DNA of 64,000 nucleotides. Origin: Bacillota bacterium. GTDB taxonomy: Bacteria > Bacillota > Bacilli > Paenibacillales > Paenibacillaceae. Made by a program: the position numbers and the translations under genes. Of the stretch, positions 23,741-32,762 are shown one piece after another. Where the stretch lies: contig JAEWPC010000035.1 in NCBI GenBank assembly GCA_023460795.1, positions 62,001-126,000 on the forward strand, written 5' to 3'. Positions within the stretch are counted from its first letter, which is position 1; each line of letters opens with the position of its first letter. The notes below the pieces were generated by a model. That model was given only the letters and a program-made list of their open reading frames with translations. It had not been told where the DNA came from and searched no databases.

Positions 23741-24817
23741 TTACTTGATCTCCAAGTAATCCAGGAAAGCGTCCCACTGCCCGGTATCGGTCGTGACGAC
23801 GAGTTCGATCTGTTGATTGCCGGTTCCATGGCTGACGTTGCTGATCGTATAGACCGCGGGACTGCTTCCGCCGAAGTAGAAGCTCCCTTTCGTCACGCCG
23901 CCGATTCTTAAGTCGACTCTAGCCATGTTGGCATTGTTCGAGGCGCCGCGGAGGGAGAAGCTATGGGTGCCGCTCGTGAAGTTCTGCGTGAAGCTCACCT
24001 TATCGTTGTTGGCGTACAGAGCAACTCCGGTGAACGGCGAGCTGATATTGCCGGTGTACTGACCGCTCTTGGTCATGCGCTCGGCTTCGACTTTGGTCGT
24101 GCCGCCGGTTGGAGGAGGAGTCGTGCCGCCATCCGGAGCGACCGCTCGGCCGGTGCTCGTCGAGATCATGCCCGGGCACAGATTGCGGCTTCTGAGGTTC
24201 TGCGCGATCTGCGGAATCGCTTGGAGAGTCGTTTGGTATTGGTCGTGCATAAGGATCACGTCGCCGTTCTGCATCCTGCCTACGGCGGCAACGATCTGGG
24301 CGGTGGAGGCGCCGTTCCAGTCTTGGGAGTCGACGCTCCACAGCACTTCGGTCAGGCCGTTCTGCGCCTCGACGGATTTCAACGTCGCGTTCGTCTCTCC
24401 GTATGGCGGACGGAATAGCTTCGGCGCCGTGCCGGTTGCAGACTGGATCGCCTGCTGCGTTCGCGTAATTTCCGACGACATCTGCGCGCTGCTGAGCGTC
24501 GTCATATGCGGATGCGTGTAAGAATGATTGCCGATCCACATGCCCGCGGCCGCTTGGGCTTGCACCAGAGACGGGTAGTTCTGCGCGTTTTGCCCCAAGT
24601 TGAACATCGTCGCGCGCAGACCGTTCTGTTTCAGGGCGTTAAGAAGATTGGTCGTATTGCTCGGATTAGGTCCGTCGTCGAAGGTCAAGCCTACATAACC
24701 GGCGGAACAATCGGCCGCAAGAGCCACGTCGACGGACGCCGTGAGCGAGCCCGTAAACAAAGAAGCCGCGATAGCCAAGGTTGCCGTCCATTTGCCTGCT
24801 TTCGCTTTCAACATCAT
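23741..24817 (-). CDS. Secreted polysaccharide deacetylase (CE4) with C-terminal CBM36-type xylan-binding module
   Basis: 358 residues. Signal peptide to about residue 34 (LAIAASLFTGSLTASVDVALA). NodB-type domain about 38-230: TFDDGPN with Asp47-Asp48, HSYTH with metal ligands His98 and His102, FRPPYGETN, and late LMHDQYQ. A Pro/Gly/Thr linker follows, then about 237-358 a CBM36-like calcium-dependent module (GQYTGNISSPFTGVALYANN, HGTGNQQIELVV, WDAFLDYLEIK). Likely an extracellular acetyl xylan esterase; chitin-type substrates remain possible. ATG 24817 follows AAGGAGG by 7 bases. A cre-like site upstream suggests catabolite repression. Confidence 0.9.
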   Translation of the reverse strand: MMLKAKAGKWTATLAIAASLFTGSLTASVDVALAADCSAGYVGLTFDDGPNPSNTTNLLNALKQNGLRATMFNLGQNAQNYPSLVQAQAAAGMWIGNHSYTHPHMTTLSSAQMSSEITRTQQAIQSATGTAPKLFRPPYGETNATLKSVEAQNGLTEVLWSVDSQDWNGASTAQIVAAVGRMQNGDVILMHDQYQTTLQAIPQIAQNLRSRNLCPGMISTSTGRAVAPDGGTTPPPTGGTTKVEAERMTKSGQYTGNISSPFTGVALYANNDKVSFTQNFTSGTHSFSLRGASNNANMARVDLRIGGVTKGSFYFGGSSPAVYTISNVSHGTGNQQIELVVTTDTGQWDAFLDYLEIK

Positions 24818-24928
24818 TACTACTCCTCCTTTTTGGTTGAACCGCATCTGGTCTGACTCGGATGCCAAACCGCCTGTTGTTGTTCGGGTTCCCACTTCCT
24901 TCCGATTTGATTGTACATAAGCGCAGAT

Positions 24929-24942
24929 TAATAGCGCTTACA
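24929..24942 (-). promoter_or_regulatory. cre-like CcpA operator upstream of the deacetylase gene
   Basis: Minus-strand TGTAAGCGCTATTA fits the CcpA consensus TGWAANCGNTNWCA in all but one position. It lies 112 bp before the deacetylase ATG and 167 bp before the divergent SelO gene. Confidence 0.5.
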
Positions 24943-25108
24943 TTTCCAATTTTAAAGAAGCTGGCAGAGAAAAGGTACGGGGCGAACTATAGCATTTACT
25001 GGATTATGTATATATTCTCCGCCGTATGGAACCTTTTCCTTATGAAGAGGCGCTAGGCGCACGGGAAAGGGTATAATACAGCTAAGACCGTTGGAGCAGG
25101 AGGATACG

Positions 25109-26563
25109 ATGACGAACCCAGGGTGGAAGTTCGATAACAGCTACGCGAGGCTGCCGGAGGCCTTTTATACGAGGATGAACCCGGCTCCGGTGCGTTCGCC
25201 GAAATTGATCGTATTAAACGAAGCGTTGGCGCAGGATCTCGGGCTGGACGCCGAGGCGTTGAAGAGCGAAGATAGCGTCGCGGCGTTCGCCGGCAACCGG
25301 ATTCCGGAGGGAGCCGAGCCGCTGGCCCAGGCTTACGCGGGGCATCAGTTCGGGTATTTCAACATGCTGGGGGACGGCAGGGCGCTGCTGCTCGGCGAAC
25401 AGATCACTCCCCGAGGCGAGCGTGTGGATATTCAGCTGAAAGGCTCGGGCCCGACCCCGTACTCTCGCCGGGGAGACGGCCGGGCGGCGCTCGGACCGAT
25501 GCTGCGGGAATACATCATCAGCGAAGCGATGCACGCGCTCGGCATCCCGACGACCCGCAGCTTGGCGGTCGTGACGACCGGCCAACCGATCCAGCGAGAG
25601 ATCGAGCTGACGGGCGCGGTGCTGACGCGCACGGCAGCCAGCCACATCCGCGTGGGCACGTTCCAGTACGCGGCGCAGTGGGGCAGCGAAGAAGAGCTTC
25701 GCGCGCTGGCGGACTACACGATGGGGAGGCATTATCCGTACCTCGCGCTTGACGACGACCGCTATCTGAACTTCCTGCGGGAAGTGATCAAACGCCAGGC
25801 GGCGCTCATCGCGAAGTGGCAGCTCGTCGGCTTTATTCACGGCGTCATGAATACGGACAATATGGCTATCAGCGGCGAGACGATCGATTACGGCCCGTGC
25901 GCTTTCATGGACGCGTACGACCCGGCGACGGTGTTCAGCTCCATCGACTCCCAAGGGCGCTACGCTTACGGCAATCAACCGCCGATCGGCGGATGGAATC
26001 TCGCCAGATTCGCCGAAACGCTGCTGCCGCTGTTGCATGACGACGAGGAGCAGGCCATCAAGCTGGCCGAAGGCGCGCTGGCGGACTATGCTTCGCAATA
26101 CAGCCGACACTGGCTCTCCGGCATGCGGGCGAAGCTGGGACTCGTGGGCGAAGAAGAGGAAGACCAGACCTTGATCGAGAACCTGCTTGCCATCATGGAG
26201 CAGGTAGGGGCTGACTTCACGAATACGTTCCGCGCGTTAACGCTAGGCAAGCCGGATGACGAGGCACTGTTCGGAAGCGCGGAGTTCGCCGAGTGGGAGG
26301 AGCGCTGGAAGGCGAGACTCGGCAGGCAGCAGGCGTCGCAGGCCGAATCGCAGCAGTTGATGCAGGGCAGCAATCCATCGGTTATCCCTCGCAACCATCG
26401 GGTAGAAGAGGCGCTGGAAGCGGCAGGCCGCGGGGATTACGGCGTAATGGAGCGTCTAGTTGCCGTGCTGGCCAGACCTTTCGATTACGAAGCGGACCAG
26501 TCCGACTACCGCTCGCTGCCGGCGGGTGCGGCACGTCCTTACCGGACATACTGCGGCACGTAA
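25109..26563 (+). CDS. selO: SelO/YdiU family protein AMPylase
   Basis: 484 residues, pseudokinase fold that transfers AMP to Ser/Thr/Tyr of proteins in redox homeostasis. Recognisable blocks: WKFDNSYARLPEAFYTRMNP, AQAYAGHQFGYFNMLGDGRA, LGEQITPRGERVDIQLKGSGPTPYSRRGDGRA (nucleotide-binding loop), GFIHGVMNTDNMAISGETIDYGPCAFMD (catalytic/DFG-like loop). The C-terminus ends YCGT, with Cys in the place where eukaryotic SelO has selenocysteine. ATG 25109 follows AGGAGG by 5 bases. GGGTATAATAC at about 25069-25079 is the probable -10. Monocistronic. Confidence 0.95.
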   Translation: MTNPGWKFDNSYARLPEAFYTRMNPAPVRSPKLIVLNEALAQDLGLDAEALKSEDSVAAFAGNRIPEGAEPLAQAYAGHQFGYFNMLGDGRALLLGEQITPRGERVDIQLKGSGPTPYSRRGDGRAALGPMLREYIISEAMHALGIPTTRSLAVVTTGQPIQREIELTGAVLTRTAASHIRVGTFQYAAQWGSEEELRALADYTMGRHYPYLALDDDRYLNFLREVIKRQAALIAKWQLVGFIHGVMNTDNMAISGETIDYGPCAFMDAYDPATVFSSIDSQGRYAYGNQPPIGGWNLARFAETLLPLLHDDEEQAIKLAEGALADYASQYSRHWLSGMRAKLGLVGEEEEDQTLIENLLAIMEQVGADFTNTFRALTLGKPDDEALFGSAEFAEWEERWKARLGRQQASQAESQQLMQGSNPSVIPRNHRVEEALEAAGRGDYGVMERLVAVLARPFDYEADQSDYRSLPAGAARPYRTYCGT

Positions 26564-26583
26564 AACCTCGAAACTTGCGAGTA

Positions 26584-26592
26584 TGATATAAT
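26584..26592 (+). promoter_or_regulatory. Extended -10 promoter
   Basis: TGATATAAT, with TGn and a consensus TATAAT. It overlaps the first possible ATG (26591) of the next gene, which argues that translation starts further downstream. Confidence 0.55.
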
Positions 26593-26659
26593 GGACTGTA
26601 AACGCATTCAACATTCGTTTTCAGAAACCGATCACCTCGCCGGAAAGGGTGTTCCGCAA

Positions 26660-27322
26660 TTGCGTATAAGAGCGATCATTACGGGCGCGACAGGTATGGT
26701 GGGCGAGGGCGTGCTTCACGAATGCTTGCTGCATCCGGAAGTCGAGCAGGTGCTCGTCCTCACCCGCAAGCCATGCGGCGTGTCGCATCCGAAGCTGAAG
26801 GAGATCGTGCACGGCGACTTCTACGACTTGTCCTCGATCGAGGATCAGCTTAGCGGATACAACGCCTGCTTCTTCTGCCTCGGCGTGTCGTCGATCGGCA
26901 TGAAGGAAGCGGACTACCGCAAAGTAACGTACGATCTGACGATGCATGCAGCGCAGACGCTGTCCCGGCTGAACTCGAACATGATATTCTGCTACGTAAC
27001 GGGAGCGGGAACGGACAGCACGGAGCGCGGGCGCAGCATGTGGGCGAGAGTGAAGGGCAAGACGGAGAACGATCTGCTCAAGCTTCCTTTTAAGCGGGCG
27101 TACATGTTCCGTCCCGGTTATATTCACCCGACCAAAGGGCTTAAGAACGTACACAAGTACGCCGTGTTCGTGACTTGGCTATACCCGCTGCTGCGACCGC
27201 TGTTCTCGAAGCACTTGGTCACGTTAAGGCAAGTCGGGCTCGCCATGATCCATGTCGCTCTGAAGGGCGACGGTCCGACCATCGTAAATCCGCAAGATAT
27301 TCAAAGACTAGCGCGTCAATAG
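26660..27322 (+). CDS. NAD(P)-binding oxidoreductase (SDR/NAD-dependent epimerase-like)
   Basis: About 220 residues from TTG 26660. The Rossmann motif ITGATGMVGEG is at residues about 7-17, followed by VLVLTRKP, HGDFYDLSSIEDQLSGYNACFFCLGVSS and YVTGAGTDSTERGRSMWARVKGKTEND. This is the pattern of atypical SDRs annotated as NAD-dependent epimerase or HTATIP2-like; the usual YxxxK is replaced by a Lys in the WARVKGKTE block. ATG 26591 would add 23 unconserved residues, lacks an RBS and overlaps a promoter; GGAAAGGGTG precedes the TTG. Starts a three-gene operon. Confidence 0.8.
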   Translation: MRIRAIITGATGMVGEGVLHECLLHPEVEQVLVLTRKPCGVSHPKLKEIVHGDFYDLSSIEDQLSGYNACFFCLGVSSIGMKEADYRKVTYDLTMHAAQTLSRLNSNMIFCYVTGAGTDSTERGRSMWARVKGKTENDLLKLPFKRAYMFRPGYIHPTKGLKNVHKYAVFVTWLYPLLRPLFSKHLVTLRQVGLAMIHVALKGDGPTIVNPQDIQRLARQ

Positions 27323-27342
27323 TCACCTTCGGAGGCCTATTC

Positions 27343-28191
27343 ATGTACGAGAGATTGCTGCCGCCCATCCAAACCTACGTAGCAAGGGACGGAAGATCCT
27401 TATGTTATCGCCACTACCGCGCGGACAGCGACAAGCTGATCATTCTGCTGCACGGGATCTCGGAGGATGGACAATATTTGCACCCGCTCGCGGATTTCAT
27501 CGCGAAACGGCAGTTAGCGCAAGTCATCGTGCCCGATCTGAGAGGGTACGGTTTGCATCCGATCCGCAGAGGCGACGTAGAATACGTGGGCCAGCACGAT
27601 CATGACATCGAGGACTTGGCGGGATGGTTGGCGAAGAGCGAGCCGCAGGCAAGCAAGCTCATCTTGGCCGCCCATTCGGGCGGAGGCGGCAACGTGCTTC
27701 GCTTAGCGGACAAGCCGATTGCCGAGAAGATTAACGCCTATTTGCTTCTAGCTCCGGCGATACACCCGAAAGCGCCCATTAACTACGAGAAAAACCATAT
27801 GAGCACGTCCCAGATCAATACGCCGAGACTAGCGATGTTATCGTTCATGAACAAGCTCGGCATCCGCTGGTTCAACCGACTGACCGTCATGCATAACGAC
27901 AAACCGCCGGTTCGCCGGCATGGAAGAGAGACGCTCGAGCTTAGCTACCGTCTGCTGCAATCCCGGGCGCCGAGCGCCAAGTACGAGCGCAACTTGAAGG
28001 CGATGACCCAACCGACGCTCGTGCTCGTCGGAGAGAAGGAAGAAGTATTCGTTCCGGGACAGTACGCCCCGATGTTCGCCGAGCATAACGAGGCCCGCGT
28101 GAAGATGATCTTGGACGCCGATCATGACGGCATCCTGTCGAGCGAAGGGGCGTTCCGCGAGGTCGAGCAGTGGCTTCGGGAGCTGGCCTAG
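27343..28191 (+). CDS. Alpha/beta hydrolase (monoacylglycerol lipase-like)
   Basis: 282 residues. LIILLHGISEDG forms the oxyanion region, VIVPDLRGYG follows, nucleophile Ser112 is in AAHSGGGG, and the catalytic Asp/His pair is probably in LVLVGEKEEVF and DADHDGIL. Overall it resembles Hydrolase_4/serine aminopeptidase S33-type lipases. ATG 27343 has GGAGG 8 bases upstream; a longer in-frame extension overlaps the previous gene and is not conserved-looking. Followed after 1 base by the DUF1232 gene. Substrate unknown. Confidence 0.88.
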   Translation: MYERLLPPIQTYVARDGRSLCYRHYRADSDKLIILLHGISEDGQYLHPLADFIAKRQLAQVIVPDLRGYGLHPIRRGDVEYVGQHDHDIEDLAGWLAKSEPQASKLILAAHSGGGGNVLRLADKPIAEKINAYLLLAPAIHPKAPINYEKNHMSTSQINTPRLAMLSFMNKLGIRWFNRLTVMHNDKPPVRRHGRETLELSYRLLQSRAPSAKYERNLKAMTQPTLVLVGEKEEVFVPGQYAPMFAEHNEARVKMILDADHDGILSSEGAFREVEQWLRELA

Positions 28192-28192
28192 C

Positions 28193-28564
28193 ATGTTGAA
28201 GCAGCTACAAGCTTGGGCAAGGCGGTTGAAGAAGCAGCTCTTCGTTCTCTATTACGCTTATCGGGATGCGCGTACGCCTGGATATGCCAAGCTATTGTCG
28301 GCCTGCGTGGTGGCGTATGCTTTCAGCCCAATCGATTTGATTCCCGATTTTGTGCCGATTCTAGGCTACTTGGATGACCTCATCTTGGTTCCGCTTGGCG
28401 TGAAGCTCGCATTGAGAATGACGCCTCCATCGGTACTGGATCAAGCCAGGGCAAGGGCGGAAGCCAGAATGGCCAGCGACAAACCGAAGAATTGGGTGGC
28501 TGCGACGATCATTGTTATGGTCTGGGCAGCCGTTGTTTTATCGGTTTGTCTGATTATTTTCTAA
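28193..28564 (+). CDS. DUF1232/YkvA family membrane protein
   Basis: 123 residues. Residues about 36-70 contain the DUF1232 core FSPIDLIPDFVPILGYLDDLILVPLG, a paired amphipathic/membrane helix motif. A second hydrophobic helix at the C-terminus (ATIIVMVWAAVVLSVCLIIF) anchors it. Function of the family is unknown. The ATG is one base after the hydrolase stop, with CGGGAG upstream, so translation is probably coupled. Confidence 0.88.
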   Translation: MLKQLQAWARRLKKQLFVLYYAYRDARTPGYAKLLSACVVAYAFSPIDLIPDFVPILGYLDDLILVPLGVKLALRMTPPSVLDQARARAEARMASDKPKNWVAATIIVMVWAAVVLSVCLIIF

Positions 28565-28580
28565 ATTTCGTCCTCTACAG

Positions 28581-28627
28581 AAGAACGACCGAAAGGCGCG
28601 ATATGCGTCTACCGGCCGTTCTTTTTT
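28581..28627 (+). terminator. Intrinsic terminator
   Basis: AAGAACG (28581-28587) pairs with CGTTCTT (28617-28623), with further CCG/CGG pairing inside, followed by a run of T to 28627. Confidence 0.85.
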
Positions 28628-28713
28628 GCATTCTAGCCGTCTTTCGTCCAATCCGTATCGCCGCTTCTCTCATAAACTATCATCGATTTCGATCTAGTAA
28701 GGAGTGAACCAGA

Positions 28714-29847
28714 ATGGCTATCCAATTATTCGTTCCAACGTTCCGAGTAGAGGAGTGCATCGAGGAAATCCGCCAATGCCTTGAGCTTGGGTGGACAGGC
28801 ATCGGGTTCAAGACGGTGGAGTTCGAGAACGCATGGCGTGCCTACACGGGGCATAAGCATGCTCACTTCGTGAATTCGGCAACCGCCGGCCTGCATTTGG
28901 CCGTCAAAATACTAAAGCAAGTCCATGGTTGGCAGGACGGAGACGAGATCATCTCGACGCCGTTGACGTTCGTCTCTACCAATCATGCGATTCTCTACGA
29001 GAAAATGAAGGTCGTATTCGCGGACGTGGATGAGCAACTGTGCATGGACCCGGAAGATTTGGAACGGCGAATCGGGCCTCGGACGCGCGCGGTCATGTTC
29101 GTAGGACTGGGGGGCAACACGGGAAGGTATGCCGATATTGTCGCCATGTGCAGAAAACACCGCCTGCCGCTCATCCTGGACGCCGCGCATATGGCCGGCA
29201 CTCGCCTTAATGGAGATACGCCGGGCATGGAGGCCAATGTTGCCGTCTATTCGTTCCAAGCCGTCAAAAATCTACCGACCGCCGATTCCGGCATGATCTG
29301 CTTCGCGGACGAGGAGCTGGACGGCATCTGCCGGAAATACACTTGGCTCGGCATTAACAAGGATACGTATACCCGAACGCATAGCGCGGGCAATTACAAG
29401 TGGAAATACGATGTCGAATACTTGGGTTACAAGTATCACGGAAATTCCGTCATGGCGGCTATCGGACTTGTCCAGCTTCGTTACTTGGACGAAGATAACC
29501 GGTTCCGCAGGCAAGTGGCGCAGTGGTACGAGGATCGTCTAGCCAACGGAAGCAGCCGCGCCCAGCCGATTCCCGTCGCCGCGGACTGCGAATCGTCCCG
29601 CCATCTGTACATGATTCAGGCGGGCAACCGGGACGAGTTGCTGAACGCGCTGAACGAGAACGAGGTCTATCCCGGCGTACATTACCGGGACAATACCGAG
29701 TACGCCATGTACGCTTACGCGCATGGGACATGCCCACGGGCACACGCCATGTCCGGACGCATTCTGTCCTTGCCGATGCATCTGCAGCTGCGCGAAGAAG
29801 ACGTAGACCGCGTCTGCGAGATCATAGCAGCCCATGCCAAGGAGTGA
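28714..29847 (+). CDS. DegT/DnrJ/EryC1/StrS-type PLP sugar aminotransferase
   Basis: 377 residues. Fold type I PLP enzyme that puts an amino group on a keto-deoxy sugar nucleotide. Blocks: FVNSATAGLHLAVKIL (PLP phosphate loop), DEIISTPLTFVSTNHAIL, LILDAAHMAGTRL with the PLP-binding Asp, and SFQAVKNLPTADSGM with the Schiff-base Lys185. Late VYPGVHYRDN matches the active-site region of sugar aminotransferases such as PseC or WecE. It opens the rightward glycan operon; the next gene encodes an N-acetyltransferase, so the product is probably an acetamido sugar. Confidence 0.92.
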   Translation: MAIQLFVPTFRVEECIEEIRQCLELGWTGIGFKTVEFENAWRAYTGHKHAHFVNSATAGLHLAVKILKQVHGWQDGDEIISTPLTFVSTNHAILYEKMKVVFADVDEQLCMDPEDLERRIGPRTRAVMFVGLGGNTGRYADIVAMCRKHRLPLILDAAHMAGTRLNGDTPGMEANVAVYSFQAVKNLPTADSGMICFADEELDGICRKYTWLGINKDTYTRTHSAGNYKWKYDVEYLGYKYHGNSVMAAIGLVQLRYLDEDNRFRRQVAQWYEDRLANGSSRAQPIPVAADCESSRHLYMIQAGNRDELLNALNENEVYPGVHYRDNTEYAMYAYAHGTCPRAHAMSGRILSLPMHLQLREEDVDRVCEIIAAHAKE

Positions 29848-29851
29848 GCCG

Positions 29852-30373
29852 ATGAGACACGCATACGTTATTCAGACGGAACGTCTACGGCTGCGCCAGC
29901 TTGAGCCCGCGGATTTAGAGCTTGTTCTCCTATGGCGGAATGACCCCGTCATCCGCAAGTGGTTCTTCAGCGAAGACCCGATCACCTGGGAGCAGCATCG
30001 GAACTGGTATGCGCGATATCTGGAGAACGAGACGGATATCGCGTTCATCGCCGAAGACGTTGCCGGCCTGTATGAACCGGTAGGGGTTGCGGCGTTATAC
30101 CGGATCGATACCGCTCGTGGAACGGCGGAGTTCGGACGGCTCATGGTCGGCAACGCGCGAGCCAAGGGCCAAGGTTTCGGATTCGAGATCGTCGGCGCGC
30201 TATCCGCCTTCGGATTCGAGCGATTGGGGCTGAACGCCATCGATTTGGAAGTATTCGAGCATAATGCCGCAGCGATTAAGATTTATGAAAAAGCGGGCTT
30301 TCGAACCGTCGGCGCCAAGTCCGCGGAACAAGGTCCCGTAAGGATCATGACGCTGCGCAACCAAGGAGGGTGA
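29852..30373 (+). CDS. GNAT N-acetyltransferase, PseH/WecD-like
   Basis: 173 residues from ATG 29852, with AAGGAG 7 bases upstream. ERLRLRQLEPADLELVLLWRNDP is the usual start of sugar-amine GNATs; the acetyl-CoA motif is RAKGQGFGFEIV and motif B is LEVFEHNAAAIKIYEKAGFRTVG. PseH-type enzymes acetylate the 4-amino group installed by PseC-type aminotransferases, and such an aminotransferase lies 4 bp upstream. Sugar identity (pseudaminic-type, viosamine-type or other) is not determined; no dehydratase gene is nearby. Confidence 0.88.
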   Translation: MRHAYVIQTERLRLRQLEPADLELVLLWRNDPVIRKWFFSEDPITWEQHRNWYARYLENETDIAFIAEDVAGLYEPVGVAALYRIDTARGTAEFGRLMVGNARAKGQGFGFEIVGALSAFGFERLGLNAIDLEVFEHNAAAIKIYEKAGFRTVGAKSAEQGPVRIMTLRNQGG

Positions 30374-30374
30374 C

Positions 30375-32738
30375 ATGATTACCGTTAAACCGTTGTTGGA
30401 AGGCGCGAAGGTGTACGAATCCGAATCTCCGGTCCAAGATCCCGTCATCAGCGTCATTATGTCGACTTATTGCCGGGGCGACAACGGGCTGCTGGAACGC
30501 GCCATTCGCACGGTGCTGAATCAGACGTTCACCGCGTTCGAACTGATTATCGTCGACGACGGTTCGACGGATCGGACGCGCGAGATCGTCATGCGCTATC
30601 GGAGCGAAGATCCCCGAATCGTCTATATCCGCAACGAGCGCAATTCCGGATTGCCGGCTCTTCGGGTAAACCAGGGCATCATGCACGCAAGAGGGAAGTA
30701 CATCGCTTATCAGTTCGACGACGATCAATGGCTGGAGAACGCGCTGGAGACGCTGTACCGCGAGATCGTTCGGCAACCTCGGGATTGCGTCGTTTTCGGC
30801 AAAGGATTGTTCAGAAACTTGAAGACCCAGACGGAGTTCCATATTGGCGCCAAATTACGGTACGACGAGCTGCAGATTTACAACCGTATTATCAACAACG
30901 CCGTCTTGCATCCGAAATCGCTATGCTACGCCTACGGAGCCTACGACTGCCATTTGACCATGCGTAGGACGAGCGACTGGGATCTGTGGTTGCGGTGGGC
31001 GGAGAAAGTCCCGTTCGTCTTCGTCGACGAAGTGATCAGCATCGCGGAAGCCTTTCACGAGAAATCGCTGGGCTCCGATTATATCTACGATCCGCAGCTC
31101 TTCCGTCTCTGCTATGCGCTCGATCGGTCGGATCGGCTAAGACTCGATAGAATCGAGGACTATGTGCTGGATAACTTGGATTTTCTGCACGACGGCGCTT
31201 ATCGCGAGATTACCTACCGAACGCAGGTGCTGCCATGGTACGAACAAAGGCGCGAGTGGGCGAGCCGCATGGCGCGTTACGAATCGATCACCGCCAAGCC
31301 GGTGAAATACGTGCTTGTGACGAAAGACGCTTACGATGCGACGGTCGTGATCATGCTGAAAAATGATATTCGGGCGCTGGACGATTCGTATCGGTTCGTC
31401 TTCGTTCCGGAGTCCCTGCTTAACGCCGACGCGCTCCGGAACATCGATATCGTGGTGTTGTGCAGGACGATCGAGGATCGTTCCGCCGCGCTTCTCGACC
31501 TATGCAAGCAGTCGGGTATTCCAATCGTATACGCGATCGACGACGACCTGCTGCTTCTGCATACGGTGGATTCGGAGTACTGGCGATACGCTCCCGGCAC
31601 CCCCCAGCACGGCAACCTGATCCGGCAATTGACGAACGTAGACCTCGTGCTCTGTTATTCCCGCTCGACCGCCGCTTCCGTACGGCCGTATAATTCCCGG
31701 ATTATCGAATTGGATACCAACGTGCCGGAGAGGTATTTGAACCGTCCGCCGGATGCATCGGCTGGCTCCGCTGCCCCGTTCAAGATCGTATTGCTCGGGA
31801 CGAAATCGAGACGAGCGGAAATCGATTGGCTCTGGGACGAATTGCTCGACGTCAGCCGGGAGTTCAAGCGGGAGGTAGAATTTCATTTCTGGGGATACGT
31901 CCCCGGGCAGATCGGTTCGATCCAAGAGAGCGACGTGTTCACGGCGGAGTTCTCGGTCAGCTACGAGGAATATTTGAACCGGCTTTCGGAGAGCCGGTTC
32001 GATCTGCTGCTCAGTCCGCTCTTCGATACGCCTTACAAAAAGGGCAAATGTCCGGTCAAGTGGTTGGAAGGGACGATCTGCGGCGCGGTAGGCTTGTTCT
32101 CCGACGTAGAGCCTTACGAGGCGGTACAGCACGGGGTGAACGGCTTTAAGGTGCCGAATGAAAAAGGACGCTGGGAACAGGAGATTAGCCGAATCATTCG
32201 AATGTCGGAGGCAGACAGGCGGCGAATCCGGGATCGCGCGGCCGACGTTATCCGCAGGCGGTATACGTCGGAGGCGCAAGCCGATAAATTCGCCTTCGCG
32301 ATGGAGAGCGTCAGCCCCCAGGCTTCGGTCTCCGAAGCGGAGCGCGCGCGGGCCGGGCTGGCATTGTCGCGGATCCGGAATAAACTGTCTTATGCGATCG
32401 GAATGCCGAATCGCCCCGTCCGAGCGCTTCGTTGTCTGTTCCGTTGCGGCGGCAAGCGGATGAACGGGCTTATGCGGGTAACCGTTCGCGACGCGGCGCA
32501 GATCGAGGTCGCGGCCTTCGTCGTGGACCTCGCAGGGCTGTCGGGCGATTGTTCGCTCGCGTTCCCGATTCCTCCGATGTCGAGCGATGACACCCCCACG
32601 CTGCATATCGAGTTCCGTGTCACTTACGACGAGGGAAGCGGTTATCTGTCGGTATTCGAACGTCCGTTACGCTATCCGTTGCTTAGGCTGATCGGCCGAC
32701 GAGGGGACTTGTACGCGGAGATGGACGAGCAAGAATAA
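30375..32738 (+). CDS. Two-module glycosyltransferase (GT2 plus GT-B-like module)
   Basis: 787 residues. Residues about 24-240 are a GT-A family 2 domain: ISVIMSTYCRG, LIIVDDGSTDRT and the DxD-type YQFDDDQWL. Residues about 315-650 are a GT-B-like module with VYAIDDDLLLLH, IVLLGTKSRRAEIDWLWDELL, EFHFWGYVPG, and CPVKWLEGTICGAVGLFSDVEPYEAVQHGVNGF, the EX7E-like donor-binding end. A final piece of about 90 residues (LMRVTVRDAAQIEVAAFVVDL...) looks like a small beta domain. AAGGAGGGTGAC precedes ATG. Paralogous to the next gene over both modules. Likely adds two sugars to a surface glycan or glycoprotein. Confidence 0.88.
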   Translation: MITVKPLLEGAKVYESESPVQDPVISVIMSTYCRGDNGLLERAIRTVLNQTFTAFELIIVDDGSTDRTREIVMRYRSEDPRIVYIRNERNSGLPALRVNQGIMHARGKYIAYQFDDDQWLENALETLYREIVRQPRDCVVFGKGLFRNLKTQTEFHIGAKLRYDELQIYNRIINNAVLHPKSLCYAYGAYDCHLTMRRTSDWDLWLRWAEKVPFVFVDEVISIAEAFHEKSLGSDYIYDPQLFRLCYALDRSDRLRLDRIEDYVLDNLDFLHDGAYREITYRTQVLPWYEQRREWASRMARYESITAKPVKYVLVTKDAYDATVVIMLKNDIRALDDSYRFVFVPESLLNADALRNIDIVVLCRTIEDRSAALLDLCKQSGIPIVYAIDDDLLLLHTVDSEYWRYAPGTPQHGNLIRQLTNVDLVLCYSRSTAASVRPYNSRIIELDTNVPERYLNRPPDASAGSAAPFKIVLLGTKSRRAEIDWLWDELLDVSREFKREVEFHFWGYVPGQIGSIQESDVFTAEFSVSYEEYLNRLSESRFDLLLSPLFDTPYKKGKCPVKWLEGTICGAVGLFSDVEPYEAVQHGVNGFKVPNEKGRWEQEISRIIRMSEADRRRIRDRAADVIRRRYTSEAQADKFAFAMESVSPQASVSEAERARAGLALSRIRNKLSYAIGMPNRPVRALRCLFRCGGKRMNGLMRVTVRDAAQIEVAAFVVDLAGLSGDCSLAFPIPPMSSDDTPTLHIEFRVTYDEGSGYLSVFERPLRYPLLRLIGRRGDLYAEMDEQE

Positions 32739-32762
32739 CATCCATGGACGGAGGTATCGCGC

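Noticed and set aside
31500..32606. Antisense open frame of about 368 codons within the glycosyltransferase gene
   Set aside because: No motifs and Arg-rich composition typical of a shadow frame.
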